Positions 45,965 to 54,033 of a stretch of DNA of 64,000 nucleotides are shown here, in pieces. Origin of the DNA: CAYNFR01 sp964396595. Its GTDB lineage: Bacteria; Bacteroidota; Bacteroidia; Chitinophagales; Saprospiraceae. The DNA is taken from assembly GCA_964396595.1 (NCBI GenBank), contig CAYNFR010000006.1:1-64000 (forward strand). The letters run 5' to 3'. The notes under the pieces were generated by a model. The model was not told the DNA's origin. It did not search any database and saw nothing but the letters and a program-made list of their open reading frames with translations. Position 1 is the first letter of the stretch; the number at the start of each line of letters is the position of its first letter. A program made the position numbers and the translations under genes.

Positions 45965-46282
45965 ATGTACATTCAGGTTCAAATCTCGACCCCCTCGCTC
46001 GAGGTGTCTAATCTATTGATTGACAAACTACTGGCTGAAAGGATCATTGCTTGCGCTCAAATTATTGGTCCTATCACTAGCAAATATCATTGGAATAATC
46101 GAATAGAACATTCAAAAGAATATTTAATACTTCTTAAAACAACTGTCTTACTCTTTGACAAACTACGTCATTCTGTAAGCACATCACACCCTTACGATAC
46201 CCCGGAGATAATTTATACACCCATTCAAGGTGATGAGAAATATTTAAAGTGGATTTCAGATGAAACGACAGCACGAGATTAA
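45965..46282 (+). CDS. cutA: CutA family protein
   Basis: This 105-residue protein matches CutA1 in length and motifs: L-L-A-E-R-I-I-A-C-A-Q-I near 23-34, a central W-N-N-R-I-E-H-S-K-E-Y strand pair and S-H-P-Y-D-T-P-E-I-I near 77-86. CutA forms very stable trimers. A link to copper or divalent-cation tolerance has been reported, but its biochemical role is unclear. It is the last gene of the isc operon, followed by tRNA-Arg on the other strand. Confidence 0.88.
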   Translation: MYIQVQISTPSLEVSNLLIDKLLAERIIACAQIIGPITSKYHWNNRIEHSKEYLILLKTTVLLFDKLRHSVSTSHPYDTPEIIYTPIQGDEKYLKWISDETTARD

Positions 46283-46301
46283 TGCTTTAAATGCTTTTGT
46301 G

Positions 46302-46373
46302 TGACCCCGCCAGGAATCGAACCTGGATCAAAAGTTTAGGAAACTTCTATTCTATCCGTTGAACTACGGGATC
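46302..46373 (-). tRNA. tRNA-Arg (anticodon CCT)
   Basis: The minus strand folds into a full cloverleaf. The acceptor stem is GATCCCG/CGGGGTC, the D stem GTTC/GAAT, the anticodon stem GAAGT/ACTTT with loop TTCCTAA (anticodon CCT at 46338-46340, reading AGG), and the T stem CCAGG/CCTGG with loop TTCGATT. The discriminator base is A and the CCA end is not encoded. It lies between the convergent cutA gene and the formimidoyltransferase operon. Confidence 0.95.
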
Positions 46374-46571
46374 AATTGCGCATAACTATTATCTGCAGTG
46401 CGAAAGTAACATGTATTACGATTGATCTCAACAGAGTGGTTAAATCAATACTCACTCTTGCTTAGAAAATTCAACCATCAAAGTCAAACCCTAAAGTTCT
46501 CTTTTACATCCAATACATAAAGTGAATCAGCACAATCATGTATTTTTAGCACTTCAAGCACATCAAAATTC

Positions 46572-47558
46572 ATGCTTTTCGAAAGCGTCCCCAATATCAG
46601 TATCGGTAGAGATAGTGAAAAAGTAGCTGCACTTACCGAAAAAATCTATACCATAGATGATCTCCTAATAGCCCATATTGACAGTAATTATGATGCAAAT
46701 CGTACCGTTTATACTTTTTTCGGTGGGCGAGAGGCGATAATCTCAGTTATTGATGTTATGTTTTCATTTGCTGAACAGCAGATTAACATTAATCTTCATC
46801 AAGGGAGACACCCCCGTTTAGGAGCAGTAGACGTTGTTCCAATAATTAGTTATAAACCATCCATTCCTGATGAAGCAAATCAACTAGCAATAGACATTGC
46901 CGAAGGCATAAGTTATAAATATCATCTTCCTACTTATCTCTATGACCGGATAGCCACCCGCCCTTCTCATCTCACTCTAGCTTACTTACGAAGAGGAGGG
47001 TTACAAGCTGCCGTAGCAAGATGTCTCAATAAAACAATGATCCCTGATTATGGCCCAATGCAGTTTCATCCACAGCTAGGTGCTACTTGTGTAGGCGCAC
47101 GAGAAATTATGGTGGCCTTTAATTTGAGCATTAACACCGATGACCTGTCCATTGCCCAAGAGATAGCAAGAGACTTCATACGCCAACGAGATGATTTCGA
47201 ATACTTTCAAGGACGTAATCAAGAAAATATGTTACAGCACAGTCAATTATCATCTGTCAGATTTTTGGGTTGGATAATGCCTACTTACCAATGCTGCCAG
47301 ATTTCGACGAATATATATGATATCAATTCTATTTCTATGGTCGAGCTGTACGGATGGGTAGAAAGCCAGCTAGCGAGATGGAAGCTAACAATGCTGGGCA
47401 GCGAGCTTATTGGTCTTACTCCTCTGATAGGAATTCATCCGGAGTGTTCCGAAAACCAGTATATTAGCTACATGTCAATGCTCAACCTAGATTATCGAGA
47501 AACTATTGATCCAAAAAAACGGATTATCGAATTTGTACTAAAAGAACATGGCTTATGA
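46572..47558 (+). CDS. ftcD: Glutamate formimidoyltransferase (formiminotransferase domains)
   Basis: This 328-residue protein opens with E-S-V-P-N-I-S-I-G-R-D, has the D-S-N-Y-D-A-N-R-T-V-Y segment and N-L-H-Q-G-R-H-P-R-L-G-A-V-D-V-V-P near 77-93 with the catalytic histidine region. It covers only the two formiminotransferase subdomains; the cyclodeaminase half of the mammalian enzyme is absent. It moves the formimino group from N-formimidoyl-glutamate to tetrahydrofolate in histidine breakdown. No hut genes are adjacent. Its stop overlaps the start of the ceramidase-like gene by 4 bases, an unexpected coupling. Confidence 0.9.
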   Translation: MLFESVPNISIGRDSEKVAALTEKIYTIDDLLIAHIDSNYDANRTVYTFFGGREAIISVIDVMFSFAEQQININLHQGRHPRLGAVDVVPIISYKPSIPDEANQLAIDIAEGISYKYHLPTYLYDRIATRPSHLTLAYLRRGGLQAAVARCLNKTMIPDYGPMQFHPQLGATCVGAREIMVAFNLSINTDDLSIAQEIARDFIRQRDDFEYFQGRNQENMLQHSQLSSVRFLGWIMPTYQCCQISTNIYDINSISMVELYGWVESQLARWKLTMLGSELIGLTPLIGIHPECSENQYISYMSMLNLDYRETIDPKKRIIEFVLKEHGL

Positions 47559-48829
47559 AAGTGACCTTTGACTTTAGATTTTATGTGATTACTATATTAT
47601 TAATACTTCTAAGTCAATCAGAATCAACATGTCAAGCAATATTTGAGGTGGGCTACGCCCAACGTAGCATTGTCCCTACAACACCTGCTTATATAGCTGG
47701 ACATTCTCATGATCGCTTGTTCAATGGTGTACATGATCCGATTTATGTAAAGGCGGGGGTGATTTCCAATGATCGTGATGAAGTGGTAACGCTAGTGACA
47801 TTTGACTGTATAGGCATGCTACATCCCCAACTTTCAGCGTTAAGAGAAAAAATAAAAGAAGTATTACCTGTTTTGCCTGCTGACCGGATAGTGATGAGCT
47901 CTACACATACGCACTCCGGGCCGGATGTTGTAGGTATATGGGGTAAAGACTTTTTCAGCTCTGGGGTAGATCCGGTATATCTCAATAAAGTAGTAGATCT
48001 TACTGTAGAAGTAATTATTGAAGCATGGAAAAATAAGACAGCCTGCACAGCAAGATATATCGTTGAGGAGCATGGACATGAATGGGTATTTAATATCTCT
48101 GAACCTAATGAACTAGACAGATCATTGACAGTACTCCAATGGATTGATGCAGACAAGAATAATGTCTTGACTATAAGCAATTTCGCTTGTCATCCTACTT
48201 TTCTGGATGCCGATTTTGATAACATAAGTTCAGATTATGTAGGTGGTTATTACGGTCGCTTAGATAGTGTTCATGGAGGCGGGAATATGTTTTTTCAGGG
48301 TGCTATAGGTGGGTGGGTACAACCCGAACATGAAGAAAAAAGTTATAGTCAGGCCTTCTTCAGAGGACGTGAAATAGCTGATAAGATAGTCGCTAATATT
48401 ACCGATGCACCATACTTGCGCAGCAATGAAATTAGATTTAGTAGCAGTAAGTTTTTAATACCTCTGGAGAATCAGGCATTCAAAATGCTGTCGAATGCCG
48501 GCGTGATCCATCGAGAATTTGGTGATTCGGTATTGACAGAAATAGCCTGCTTTACTCTAGGCAATGCAGTTTTTGCCACACATCCCGGCGAAACCACACC
48601 TTCGCTATCCTTAAGAACGAAAGAGCTTATGGCAACTGACGGGCCGAAGTTTATCCTCGGATTAGGGATGGATGCATTGGGCTATATATTAAAACCATAT
48701 TTCTTTAATGAATCGCTTAATATACCCCATAGTAAATATCTCTGTAGTGTCAGCGTAGGAATACAAACCGAGACATTCATACTCAAGGAGCTAAAGAGAA
48801 TTATCAACGAACTTAATAATCGAGATTAA
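47555..48829 (+). CDS. Exported neutral/alkaline ceramidase N-terminal domain-like protein
   Basis: This 424-residue protein has a hydrophobic leader (about 9-24). It matches the N-terminal domain of neutral ceramidases: F-E-V-G-Y-A-Q-R-S-I-V-P, the zinc motif S-S-T-H118-T-H120-S-G-P, and F-A-C-H-P-T...S-S-D-Y-V-G near 209-226. In true ceramidases a G-D-V-S-P-N loop then gives the nucleophilic serine. Here the matching place reads G-A-I-G-G-W-V-Q-P, with no serine. The C-terminal immunoglobulin-like domain of classic ceramidases also appears missing. It may therefore hydrolyse another substrate with its metal site, or be inactive on ceramide. It is coupled by overlaps to both neighbours. Confidence 0.75.
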   Translation: MKVTFDFRFYVITILLILLSQSESTCQAIFEVGYAQRSIVPTTPAYIAGHSHDRLFNGVHDPIYVKAGVISNDRDEVVTLVTFDCIGMLHPQLSALREKIKEVLPVLPADRIVMSSTHTHSGPDVVGIWGKDFFSSGVDPVYLNKVVDLTVEVIIEAWKNKTACTARYIVEEHGHEWVFNISEPNELDRSLTVLQWIDADKNNVLTISNFACHPTFLDADFDNISSDYVGGYYGRLDSVHGGGNMFFQGAIGGWVQPEHEEKSYSQAFFRGREIADKIVANITDAPYLRSNEIRFSSSKFLIPLENQAFKMLSNAGVIHREFGDSVLTEIACFTLGNAVFATHPGETTPSLSLRTKELMATDGPKFILGLGMDALGYILKPYFFNESLNIPHSKYLCSVSVGIQTETFILKELKRIINELNNRD

Positions 48830-50406
48830 TGACTTTGACATTTAGTAAAATTAGATTCATACTACCTTTAATAGTACTGCTGATATTATGGGCACAATAC
48901 ATGATGGGGCAATCGCCATTCGTATATAAAACACCGAAGTATAAATCAGAGTGGAACCAACCCACTGTTCATCCTGATAGAGTAATACTGAATCCCACTG
49001 CTGATCCGGCTACCTCTATGTCTGTGACTTGGAGAACAAGTGTGGATATACAAAGCGGAGTCGCAGAAATCGCTATCGCAACGGCAGCACCTAAATTCTG
49101 GCGGAACGCTGTTAGCATTACAGCCAATACAGAAACGCTGGATGTCCACCACGTATTGAGAGCAGAAGTCATTGCTAATTATCATTCTGCAACTTTCTCT
49201 GACTTATTACCCAATACACTATACGCCTATCGGGTCGGTAATAGTGATTACTGGAGCGAATGGTTTCAATTTAGGACAGCAGATGACAAACCCGGGAGAT
49301 TCTCGTTCCTATATTTTGGTGATGTTCAGAATAATATCTTGGACTTATGGTCAAGAGTTGTCCGCGAAGGATATCGAAAAAAACCGGATGCTGCATTCAT
49401 TATCTACGCAGGAGATCTGATCAACCGGGCACATAATGATACTGAATGGCACGAATGGTTTTCTGCCGGGGGCTGGATACATAGCACCATACCGACTATC
49501 CCGGCTGTGGGAAATCACGAATATGATGCTATAGATAGGGTAAGTGAGCGACAATTAAGTGTGCAGTGGAGGCCTCAGTTTACCCTACCGTTAAATGGCT
49601 GCCAAGGGCTGGAAGAAACCGTTTACTATGTAGACTATCAGAACCTTCGACTCATCGTATTAAATACAATGGAAGATAAAGCGTCTCAAGCCGCATGGCT
49701 CGAAGAGGTGTTGGTCAACAACACCCGACGATGGACCATAGTTACATATCATCATCCATTGTTCAACGCCGCCGAGGGACGATCTGATGATGGCTGGCGA
49801 GATGTTCTCAAGCCGTTATTTGACAAATATGGTGTGGATCTGGCTCTACAAGGTCATGACCATACCTATGCAAGAGGCAGATCAGGAATTATCAGCGAGA
49901 ACACATCATCCGGCATAAACACGCGGGATCACACCGGAACAGTATATGTCGTCTCGATAAGCGGGGCAAAAATGTACAATTCCAAAAAAAATGCATGGAA
50001 TGAATACCCCGATGTCACACGTGACAGACACGCCGAAAACACACAGCTATATCAAGTAATCAGTATTGATGGAGATATACTCAAATACGAATCCTTTACC
50101 CCGACAGGAGAACTGTATGATGCTTTTGAGTTGATAAAAAATAACAACCAGGCCAATACATTCATCGAGCTACAACATGAAGCTATGCCGACACGCACAC
50201 ATCTGAACACGATCCGATATTACGATACGCTTCCAGATGATCTCAAGGATATGATCTTATCGAAGTATGACGGATACACTATCTCAAGAGTCAGAATCAT
50301 TGAAAGAAAAAATCAAGGCGTATATGAGCTGAGACTTAAGCGTGAGCAAGAAGAAATTTTAATCATTATCGATCACAATGGACAGCTATTATCGATAGAT
50401 GAGTAA
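48829..50406 (+). CDS. Purple-acid-phosphatase-like metallophosphoesterase with PepSY-like C-terminus
   Basis: This 525-residue exported protein has a signal peptide (about 9-28). An N-terminal FN3-like domain of the purple-acid-phosphatase type runs from about 44 to 148 (V-T-W-R-T). The metallophosphoesterase domain follows: F-G-D-V-Q near 162, Y-A-G-D-L near 191, V-G-N-H-E-Y near 226, H-H-P-L near 307 and G-H-D-H-T-Y near 343. Residues about 453-525 form a separate small domain (D-D-L-K-D-M-I-L-S-K-Y-D-G-Y-T-I, then alternating strands) resembling PepSY-like repeats of Bacteroidota. The start codon shares one base with the ceramidase-like stop. Phosphomonoesters or phospholipids could be substrates; this is not resolved. 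Confidence 0.82.
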   Translation: MTLTFSKIRFILPLIVLLILWAQYMMGQSPFVYKTPKYKSEWNQPTVHPDRVILNPTADPATSMSVTWRTSVDIQSGVAEIAIATAAPKFWRNAVSITANTETLDVHHVLRAEVIANYHSATFSDLLPNTLYAYRVGNSDYWSEWFQFRTADDKPGRFSFLYFGDVQNNILDLWSRVVREGYRKKPDAAFIIYAGDLINRAHNDTEWHEWFSAGGWIHSTIPTIPAVGNHEYDAIDRVSERQLSVQWRPQFTLPLNGCQGLEETVYYVDYQNLRLIVLNTMEDKASQAAWLEEVLVNNTRRWTIVTYHHPLFNAAEGRSDDGWRDVLKPLFDKYGVDLALQGHDHTYARGRSGIISENTSSGINTRDHTGTVYVVSISGAKMYNSKKNAWNEYPDVTRDRHAENTQLYQVISIDGDILKYESFTPTGELYDAFELIKNNNQANTFIELQHEAMPTRTHLNTIRYYDTLPDDLKDMILSKYDGYTISRVRIIERKNQGVYELRLKREQEEILIIIDHNGQLLSIDE

Positions 50407-50605
50407 ACTTCGACTTGTCATTTTTCTCATGAAAAATAGACCAACGATACGCTACAGTGCAGCATCTCCAAAATAATTGCAATATTTTTACTGATAATCA
50501 ATCAGTTACAGATAGTGTGGGTGTATTTTTTTTGATTAGAACTTGCTAGAATAGTTGAATAAGTTTAGTTTCGCGGCTCTTTTTGAACAACGACAATCAT
50601 TAATT

Positions 50606-51049
50606 GTGAATACACTTAGTTTTAAAACCAAATCAGCCCGCAAAGAGGACGTCACCAGAGATTGGTATGTCGTAGATGCGGAAGGTCAGACGGTAGGAAG
50701 AATGTGTACTAAAATTGCTACTATCTTACGAGGAAAACACAAGCCTACATACACCCCTCACGTTGACACTGGTGATTTTGTTATCGTGGTTAATGCCGAC
50801 AAAATTCGGTTTACCGGTGACAAAATCAACCAAAAAGAATATCTACGCTATACAGGCTATCCTGGAGGTCTTAAAAGAAGGACAGCCGCTGAAATGCTTG
50901 TTAAAAGACCTGAAGCCGTTGTTGAATCAGCCGTCAAGGGTATGCTACCTAAAACAAAGCTAGGTAGAGCTATGTATAAAAAATTGTTTGTCTACACCAC
51001 TGCTGAGCATCCACATGCTGCTCAACAAGCTAAACCTCTCACTATTTAA
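50606..51049 (+). CDS. rplM: 50S ribosomal protein L13 (uL13)
   Basis: The protein matches L13: D-W-Y-V-V-D-A-E-G-Q-T-V-G-R, G-K-H-K-P-T-Y-T-P-H-V-D-T-G-D-F, Y-T-G-Y-P-G-G and M-L-P-K-T-K-L-G. I start at the GTG at 50606 (147 residues; M-N-T-L-S-F, as usual in Bacteroidota). A TTG at 50555 would add 17 non-conserved residues. It begins the translation operon rplM-rpsI-rpsB-tsf, with rpsI 2 bases downstream. The roughly 200 bases upstream contain no gene. Confidence 0.95.
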   Translation: MNTLSFKTKSARKEDVTRDWYVVDAEGQTVGRMCTKIATILRGKHKPTYTPHVDTGDFVIVVNADKIRFTGDKINQKEYLRYTGYPGGLKRRTAAEMLVKRPEAVVESAVKGMLPKTKLGRAMYKKLFVYTTAEHPHAAQQAKPLTI

Positions 51050-51051
51050 TT

Positions 51052-51438
51052 ATGGAAAAAATAAATGCCACAGGCAGGAGAAAAGCTTCTGTCGCTAGAG
51101 TATATCTCAGTTCAGGTTCAGGAGCTATTACCGTGAACGGTAGAGATTATAAGGAATATTTTCCTATGCAATATACCCGATTCAACATTGAGGATCCACT
51201 CAAGATTGTCAATGCGGGCAATCAATACGATATCAGTATTAATGTTTCGGGTGGAGGATTCAAAGGTCAAGCGGAGGCGATAAGATTAGGCATCTCTAGA
51301 ATATTGTCAGGACTTGACGCTGAAAACAAAGCAGCATTGAAGGAGCGCAAATATCTCACTCGTGATTCGCGAGTTGTCGAGCGTAAGAAATTTGGTAAAC
51401 CAAAAGCACGTAAGAGCTTCCAGTTCTCTAAACGTTAA
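51052..51438 (+). CDS. rpsI: 30S ribosomal protein S9 (uS9)
   Basis: This 128-residue protein has the S9 signatures N-A-T-G-R-R-K-A-S-V-A-R, G-G-G-F-K-G-Q-A-E-A-I-R-L-G-I-S-R, and the basic C-terminal tail K-A-R-K-S-F-Q-F-S-K-R, which reaches the decoding centre and ends, as in all S9 proteins, in K-R. It follows rplM with 2 bases between stop and start. Confidence 0.97.
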   Translation: MEKINATGRRKASVARVYLSSGSGAITVNGRDYKEYFPMQYTRFNIEDPLKIVNAGNQYDISINVSGGGFKGQAEAIRLGISRILSGLDAENKAALKERKYLTRDSRVVERKKFGKPKARKSFQFSKR

Positions 51439-51480
51439 TCAAATCCTTCAATAATTATTAAAATCCAAAGAAATATCCTC

Positions 51481-52191
51481 ATGGCAGAATATAAAGAATT
51501 ATTAGACGCTGGTGTACATTTCGGACACATGAGACGCAAGTGGAATCCTAAAATGCGGCCTTATATCTTCACTGAAAGTAAAGGAATCCACATTATTGAC
51601 CTTAACAGAACGATAGAGTGCGCCGAAAAAGCAGCCAAAGCAATGAAGTCTATCGCCAAATCCGGTCGTAAAATCCTATTTGTTGCAACTAAAAAACAAG
51701 CTAGAGATATCGTATCTGAAGCGGCAAAAAGCGTAGGTATGCCATACGTAACTGATAGATGGCTAGGTGGAATGATGACAAACTTCGCTACTATTCGTAG
51801 ATCCATCAAGAAAATGCAGACTATCGATTCGATGCTTGCCGATGCATCACTTACGAGCATAACAAAAAAAGAACGCTTAACACTTCAGAGAGAGCGTGAT
51901 AAGCTGGAAAAAGTTTTGGGTGGTGTAGCCAATCTAAATAGAATTCCGGCCGCTATGTTTGTCGTTGACATTGTACAAGAACACCTGGCCATTACAGAGG
52001 CACAAAAGATGGGTATACGCACGATTGCGATGGTGGACACTAACTGCAATCCCGGGTTAGTTGATTTTCCAATTCCTTCTAATGATGATGCATCTAAATC
52101 TATTAAGATTATCACGAATATGATGGTCAATGCAATCAATGAAGGTCTAGAAGAAAGAAGAAAAAGCAAATCAGAGTTAGAAAAAAGCTAA
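51481..52191 (+). CDS. rpsB: 30S ribosomal protein S2 (uS2)
   Basis: This 236-residue protein carries L-L-D-A-G-V-H-F-G-H near the start, R-K-W-N-P-K-M, the F-V-A-T-K-K-Q-A segment, R-W-L-G-G-M-M-T-N-F and D-T-N-C-N-P at the usual places. S2 joins late to the 30S head-body junction. It lies 42 bases after rpsI and 49 bases before tsf, the common bacterial rpsB-tsf pairing. Confidence 0.97.
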   Translation: MAEYKELLDAGVHFGHMRRKWNPKMRPYIFTESKGIHIIDLNRTIECAEKAAKAMKSIAKSGRKILFVATKKQARDIVSEAAKSVGMPYVTDRWLGGMMTNFATIRRSIKKMQTIDSMLADASLTSITKKERLTLQRERDKLEKVLGGVANLNRIPAAMFVVDIVQEHLAITEAQKMGIRTIAMVDTNCNPGLVDFPIPSNDDASKSIKIITNMMVNAINEGLEERRKSKSELEKS

Positions 52192-52240
52192 TGAATTGCT
52201 AGCGATCAGTTTTATAAAAAAACATTCAAATATAATTTAA

Positions 52241-53083
52241 ATGTCAGTTTCAGCTAAAGACGTAAAAGAATTAAGAGATATAACAGGTGCAGGCATGATG
52301 GACTGCAAGACCGCCCTTACTGAGTCTAACGGCAATATCGAGGAAGCGATAGAAATTCTCAGAAAAAAAGGCCAGAAACTTTCCGCCAAGAGAGCAGATA
52401 GAGAAGCTAATGAAGGAGTTGTTATCGCCTTAACCAGCCACAACAAAAATAATGGTGTGGTCTTAAAGTTAAGCTGTGAAACGGATTTCGTGGCCAAAGG
52501 TGAAGGATTCATTAATCTCGCTCAAGACATCGCAAAGATTGCCTTATCAAAATTGCCGGATAATGTCGAATCACTAAATGCTTTGCCGTATGAAGGCAGC
52601 CTGACTATCGGTGAAAAAATTACAGAACAAGTAGGCGTAATTGGCGAGAAAATCGAGGTAAAAGAATTTGCCAAAATAGTCACTAAAGCCGGCGAAGGTC
52701 AGGTATTACCCTACATTCACATGGGATATAAAGCTGGTGTAATCTTAGCTGTGAATCTTGAAGGTCCTCAGTACGAGGCTCCTGCCAAAGATGCTGCGAT
52801 GCAAGTCGCTGCCATGAAGCCAATCGGCGTAAGTGAGAAAAATGTTCCACAAGAGATCATCGACAAAGAACTTGAAATCGGTAAGGAATTAGCAAGAAAC
52901 GAAGGCAAGCCCGAGGCTATGTTGGAAAAGATAGCGCAAGGAAGATTGCAGAAATTCTTCAAAGAAACAACACTTCTTTCTCAAGCATTTGTTAAAGACT
53001 CTTCTAAAAGTGTAGATGCGTATTTGAAATCAATTCACAAAGATCTGACGGTTACAGATTTCAAACACATCTCATTAGGATAA
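52241..53083 (+). CDS. tsf: Elongation factor Ts
   Basis: This 280-residue protein has the EF-Ts N-terminal domain (L-R-D-I-T-G-A-G-M-M-D-C-K-T-A-L), the conserved T-D-F-V-A-K core motif and I-H-M-G-Y-K-A-G. It exchanges GDP for GTP on EF-Tu. It is the last gene of the operon, as a strong terminator follows within 10 bases of the stop codon. Confidence 0.97.
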   Translation: MSVSAKDVKELRDITGAGMMDCKTALTESNGNIEEAIEILRKKGQKLSAKRADREANEGVVIALTSHNKNNGVVLKLSCETDFVAKGEGFINLAQDIAKIALSKLPDNVESLNALPYEGSLTIGEKITEQVGVIGEKIEVKEFAKIVTKAGEGQVLPYIHMGYKAGVILAVNLEGPQYEAPAKDAAMQVAAMKPIGVSEKNVPQEIIDKELEIGKELARNEGKPEAMLEKIAQGRLQKFFKETTLLSQAFVKDSSKSVDAYLKSIHKDLTVTDFKHISLG

Positions 53084-53090
53084 AATTGAG

Positions 53091-53120
53091 AGGCGGGTCA
53101 TTTTGATCCGCCTTTTTTTT
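53091..53120 (+). terminator. Rho-independent terminator after tsf
   Basis: A ten-base-pair stem (AGGCGGGTCA/TGATCCGCCT, one G-T pair) with a three-base loop is followed by a run of eight T. It lies 8 bases beyond the tsf stop and should end the rplM-rpsI-rpsB-tsf transcript, which separates pyrH into its own unit. Confidence 0.92.
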
Positions 53121-53216
53121 GTCAACTCATCACCAATATTCATTTTTGTTTGTGCATCAATATTATCATTATCAAGTAACTAATAACTAGCTCTCTAAAC
53201 CAAAACATCATTAATC

Positions 53217-53927
53217 ATGAAGTTGAAATACAAAAGAATACTACTAAAACTCAGCGGTGAAGCCTTAATGGGAGATAAGTCTTATGGCATTTCTCAATCA
53301 AGTCTTGAACATTATGCCACCGAGATAAAAAGTATTCAGGATCTAGGTGTAGAGCTTGCTATCGTAATCGGTGGTGGTAATATATATCGAGGACTTGATG
53401 CCACAGCTTCCGGTATAGATAGAGCGCAGGGGGACTACATGGGCATGCTCGCAACTTGTATTAATGGATTAGCTCTTCAGAACTGTCTCGAAAAACACGG
53501 TATGTACACCCGTCTCGTATCAGCGATCGAAATGAAAGAAATAGCTGAACCCTATATCCGCAGAAGAGCAATTAGACATCTTGAGAAAGGCCGTATAGTG
53601 ATATTTAGCGCAGGAACAGGCAGCCCCTATTTTACTACTGACTCAGCTGCTGCGCTGAGGGCTAATGAAATGAATGCAGATGTCATCCTCAAAGGCACCA
53701 AAGTTGACGGTATATATTCTGCAGATCCAAAGCTTGATAACACGGCTATCAGATTTCCCGAAATCAGCTTTAGCGAGGTGATCAGTAAAGGACTCAAGGT
53801 CATGGACATGACCGCCTTCACGATGTGTCAAGAAAACAACCTTCCCATCATCGTATTCGATATCAATTCTTCCGGAAATCTGCGACGCGTGGTGAAAGGA
53901 GATCCTGTAGGAACATTAGTTGTTTAG
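53217..53927 (+). CDS. pyrH: UMP kinase
   Basis: This 236-residue protein matches bacterial UMP kinase: K-L-S-G-E-A-L-M-G near residues 11-19, V-I-G-G-G-N-I-Y-R-G, R-A-I-R-H-L-E-K-G-R, A-G-T-G-S-P-Y-F-T-T-D-S-A-A-A-L-R and K-G-T-K-V-D-G-I-Y. It makes UDP from UMP and ATP. In many bacteria frr (ribosome recycling factor) follows; here an opposite-strand peptidase gene follows instead. Confidence 0.97.
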   Translation: MKLKYKRILLKLSGEALMGDKSYGISQSSLEHYATEIKSIQDLGVELAIVIGGGNIYRGLDATASGIDRAQGDYMGMLATCINGLALQNCLEKHGMYTRLVSAIEMKEIAEPYIRRRAIRHLEKGRIVIFSAGTGSPYFTTDSAAALRANEMNADVILKGTKVDGIYSADPKLDNTAIRFPEISFSEVISKGLKVMDMTAFTMCQENNLPIIVFDINSSGNLRRVVKGDPVGTLVV

Positions 53928-53951
53928 TCCAACACTAGCTTCATCAGAGCA

Positions 53952-53995
53952 GAAAAAAGCCCCCATCTTATCTACCAAGTAGGAAAATGGAGGCT
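53952..53995 (-). terminator. Rho-independent terminator for the S10 peptidase gene (leftward)
   Basis: On the minus strand, arms AGCCTCCAT and ATGGGGGCT pair over nine positions (one T-G). An inner CTAC/GTAG-type pairing lies between them, and a run of six T follows. It sits about 40 bases beyond the peptidase stop. On the plus strand the stem has a mismatch and a poorer T tail, so it serves pyrH less well, but may still act in both directions. Confidence 0.75.
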
Positions 53996-54033
53996 TGCTT
54001 GTATTTTATTACCAGATTAATTCAGCAGGTCAA

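Noticed and set aside
50420..50440. Inverted repeat ATTTTTC/GAAAAAT downstream of the phosphatase gene
   Set aside because: A/T-only hairpin of seven pairs without a T tail; likely chance.
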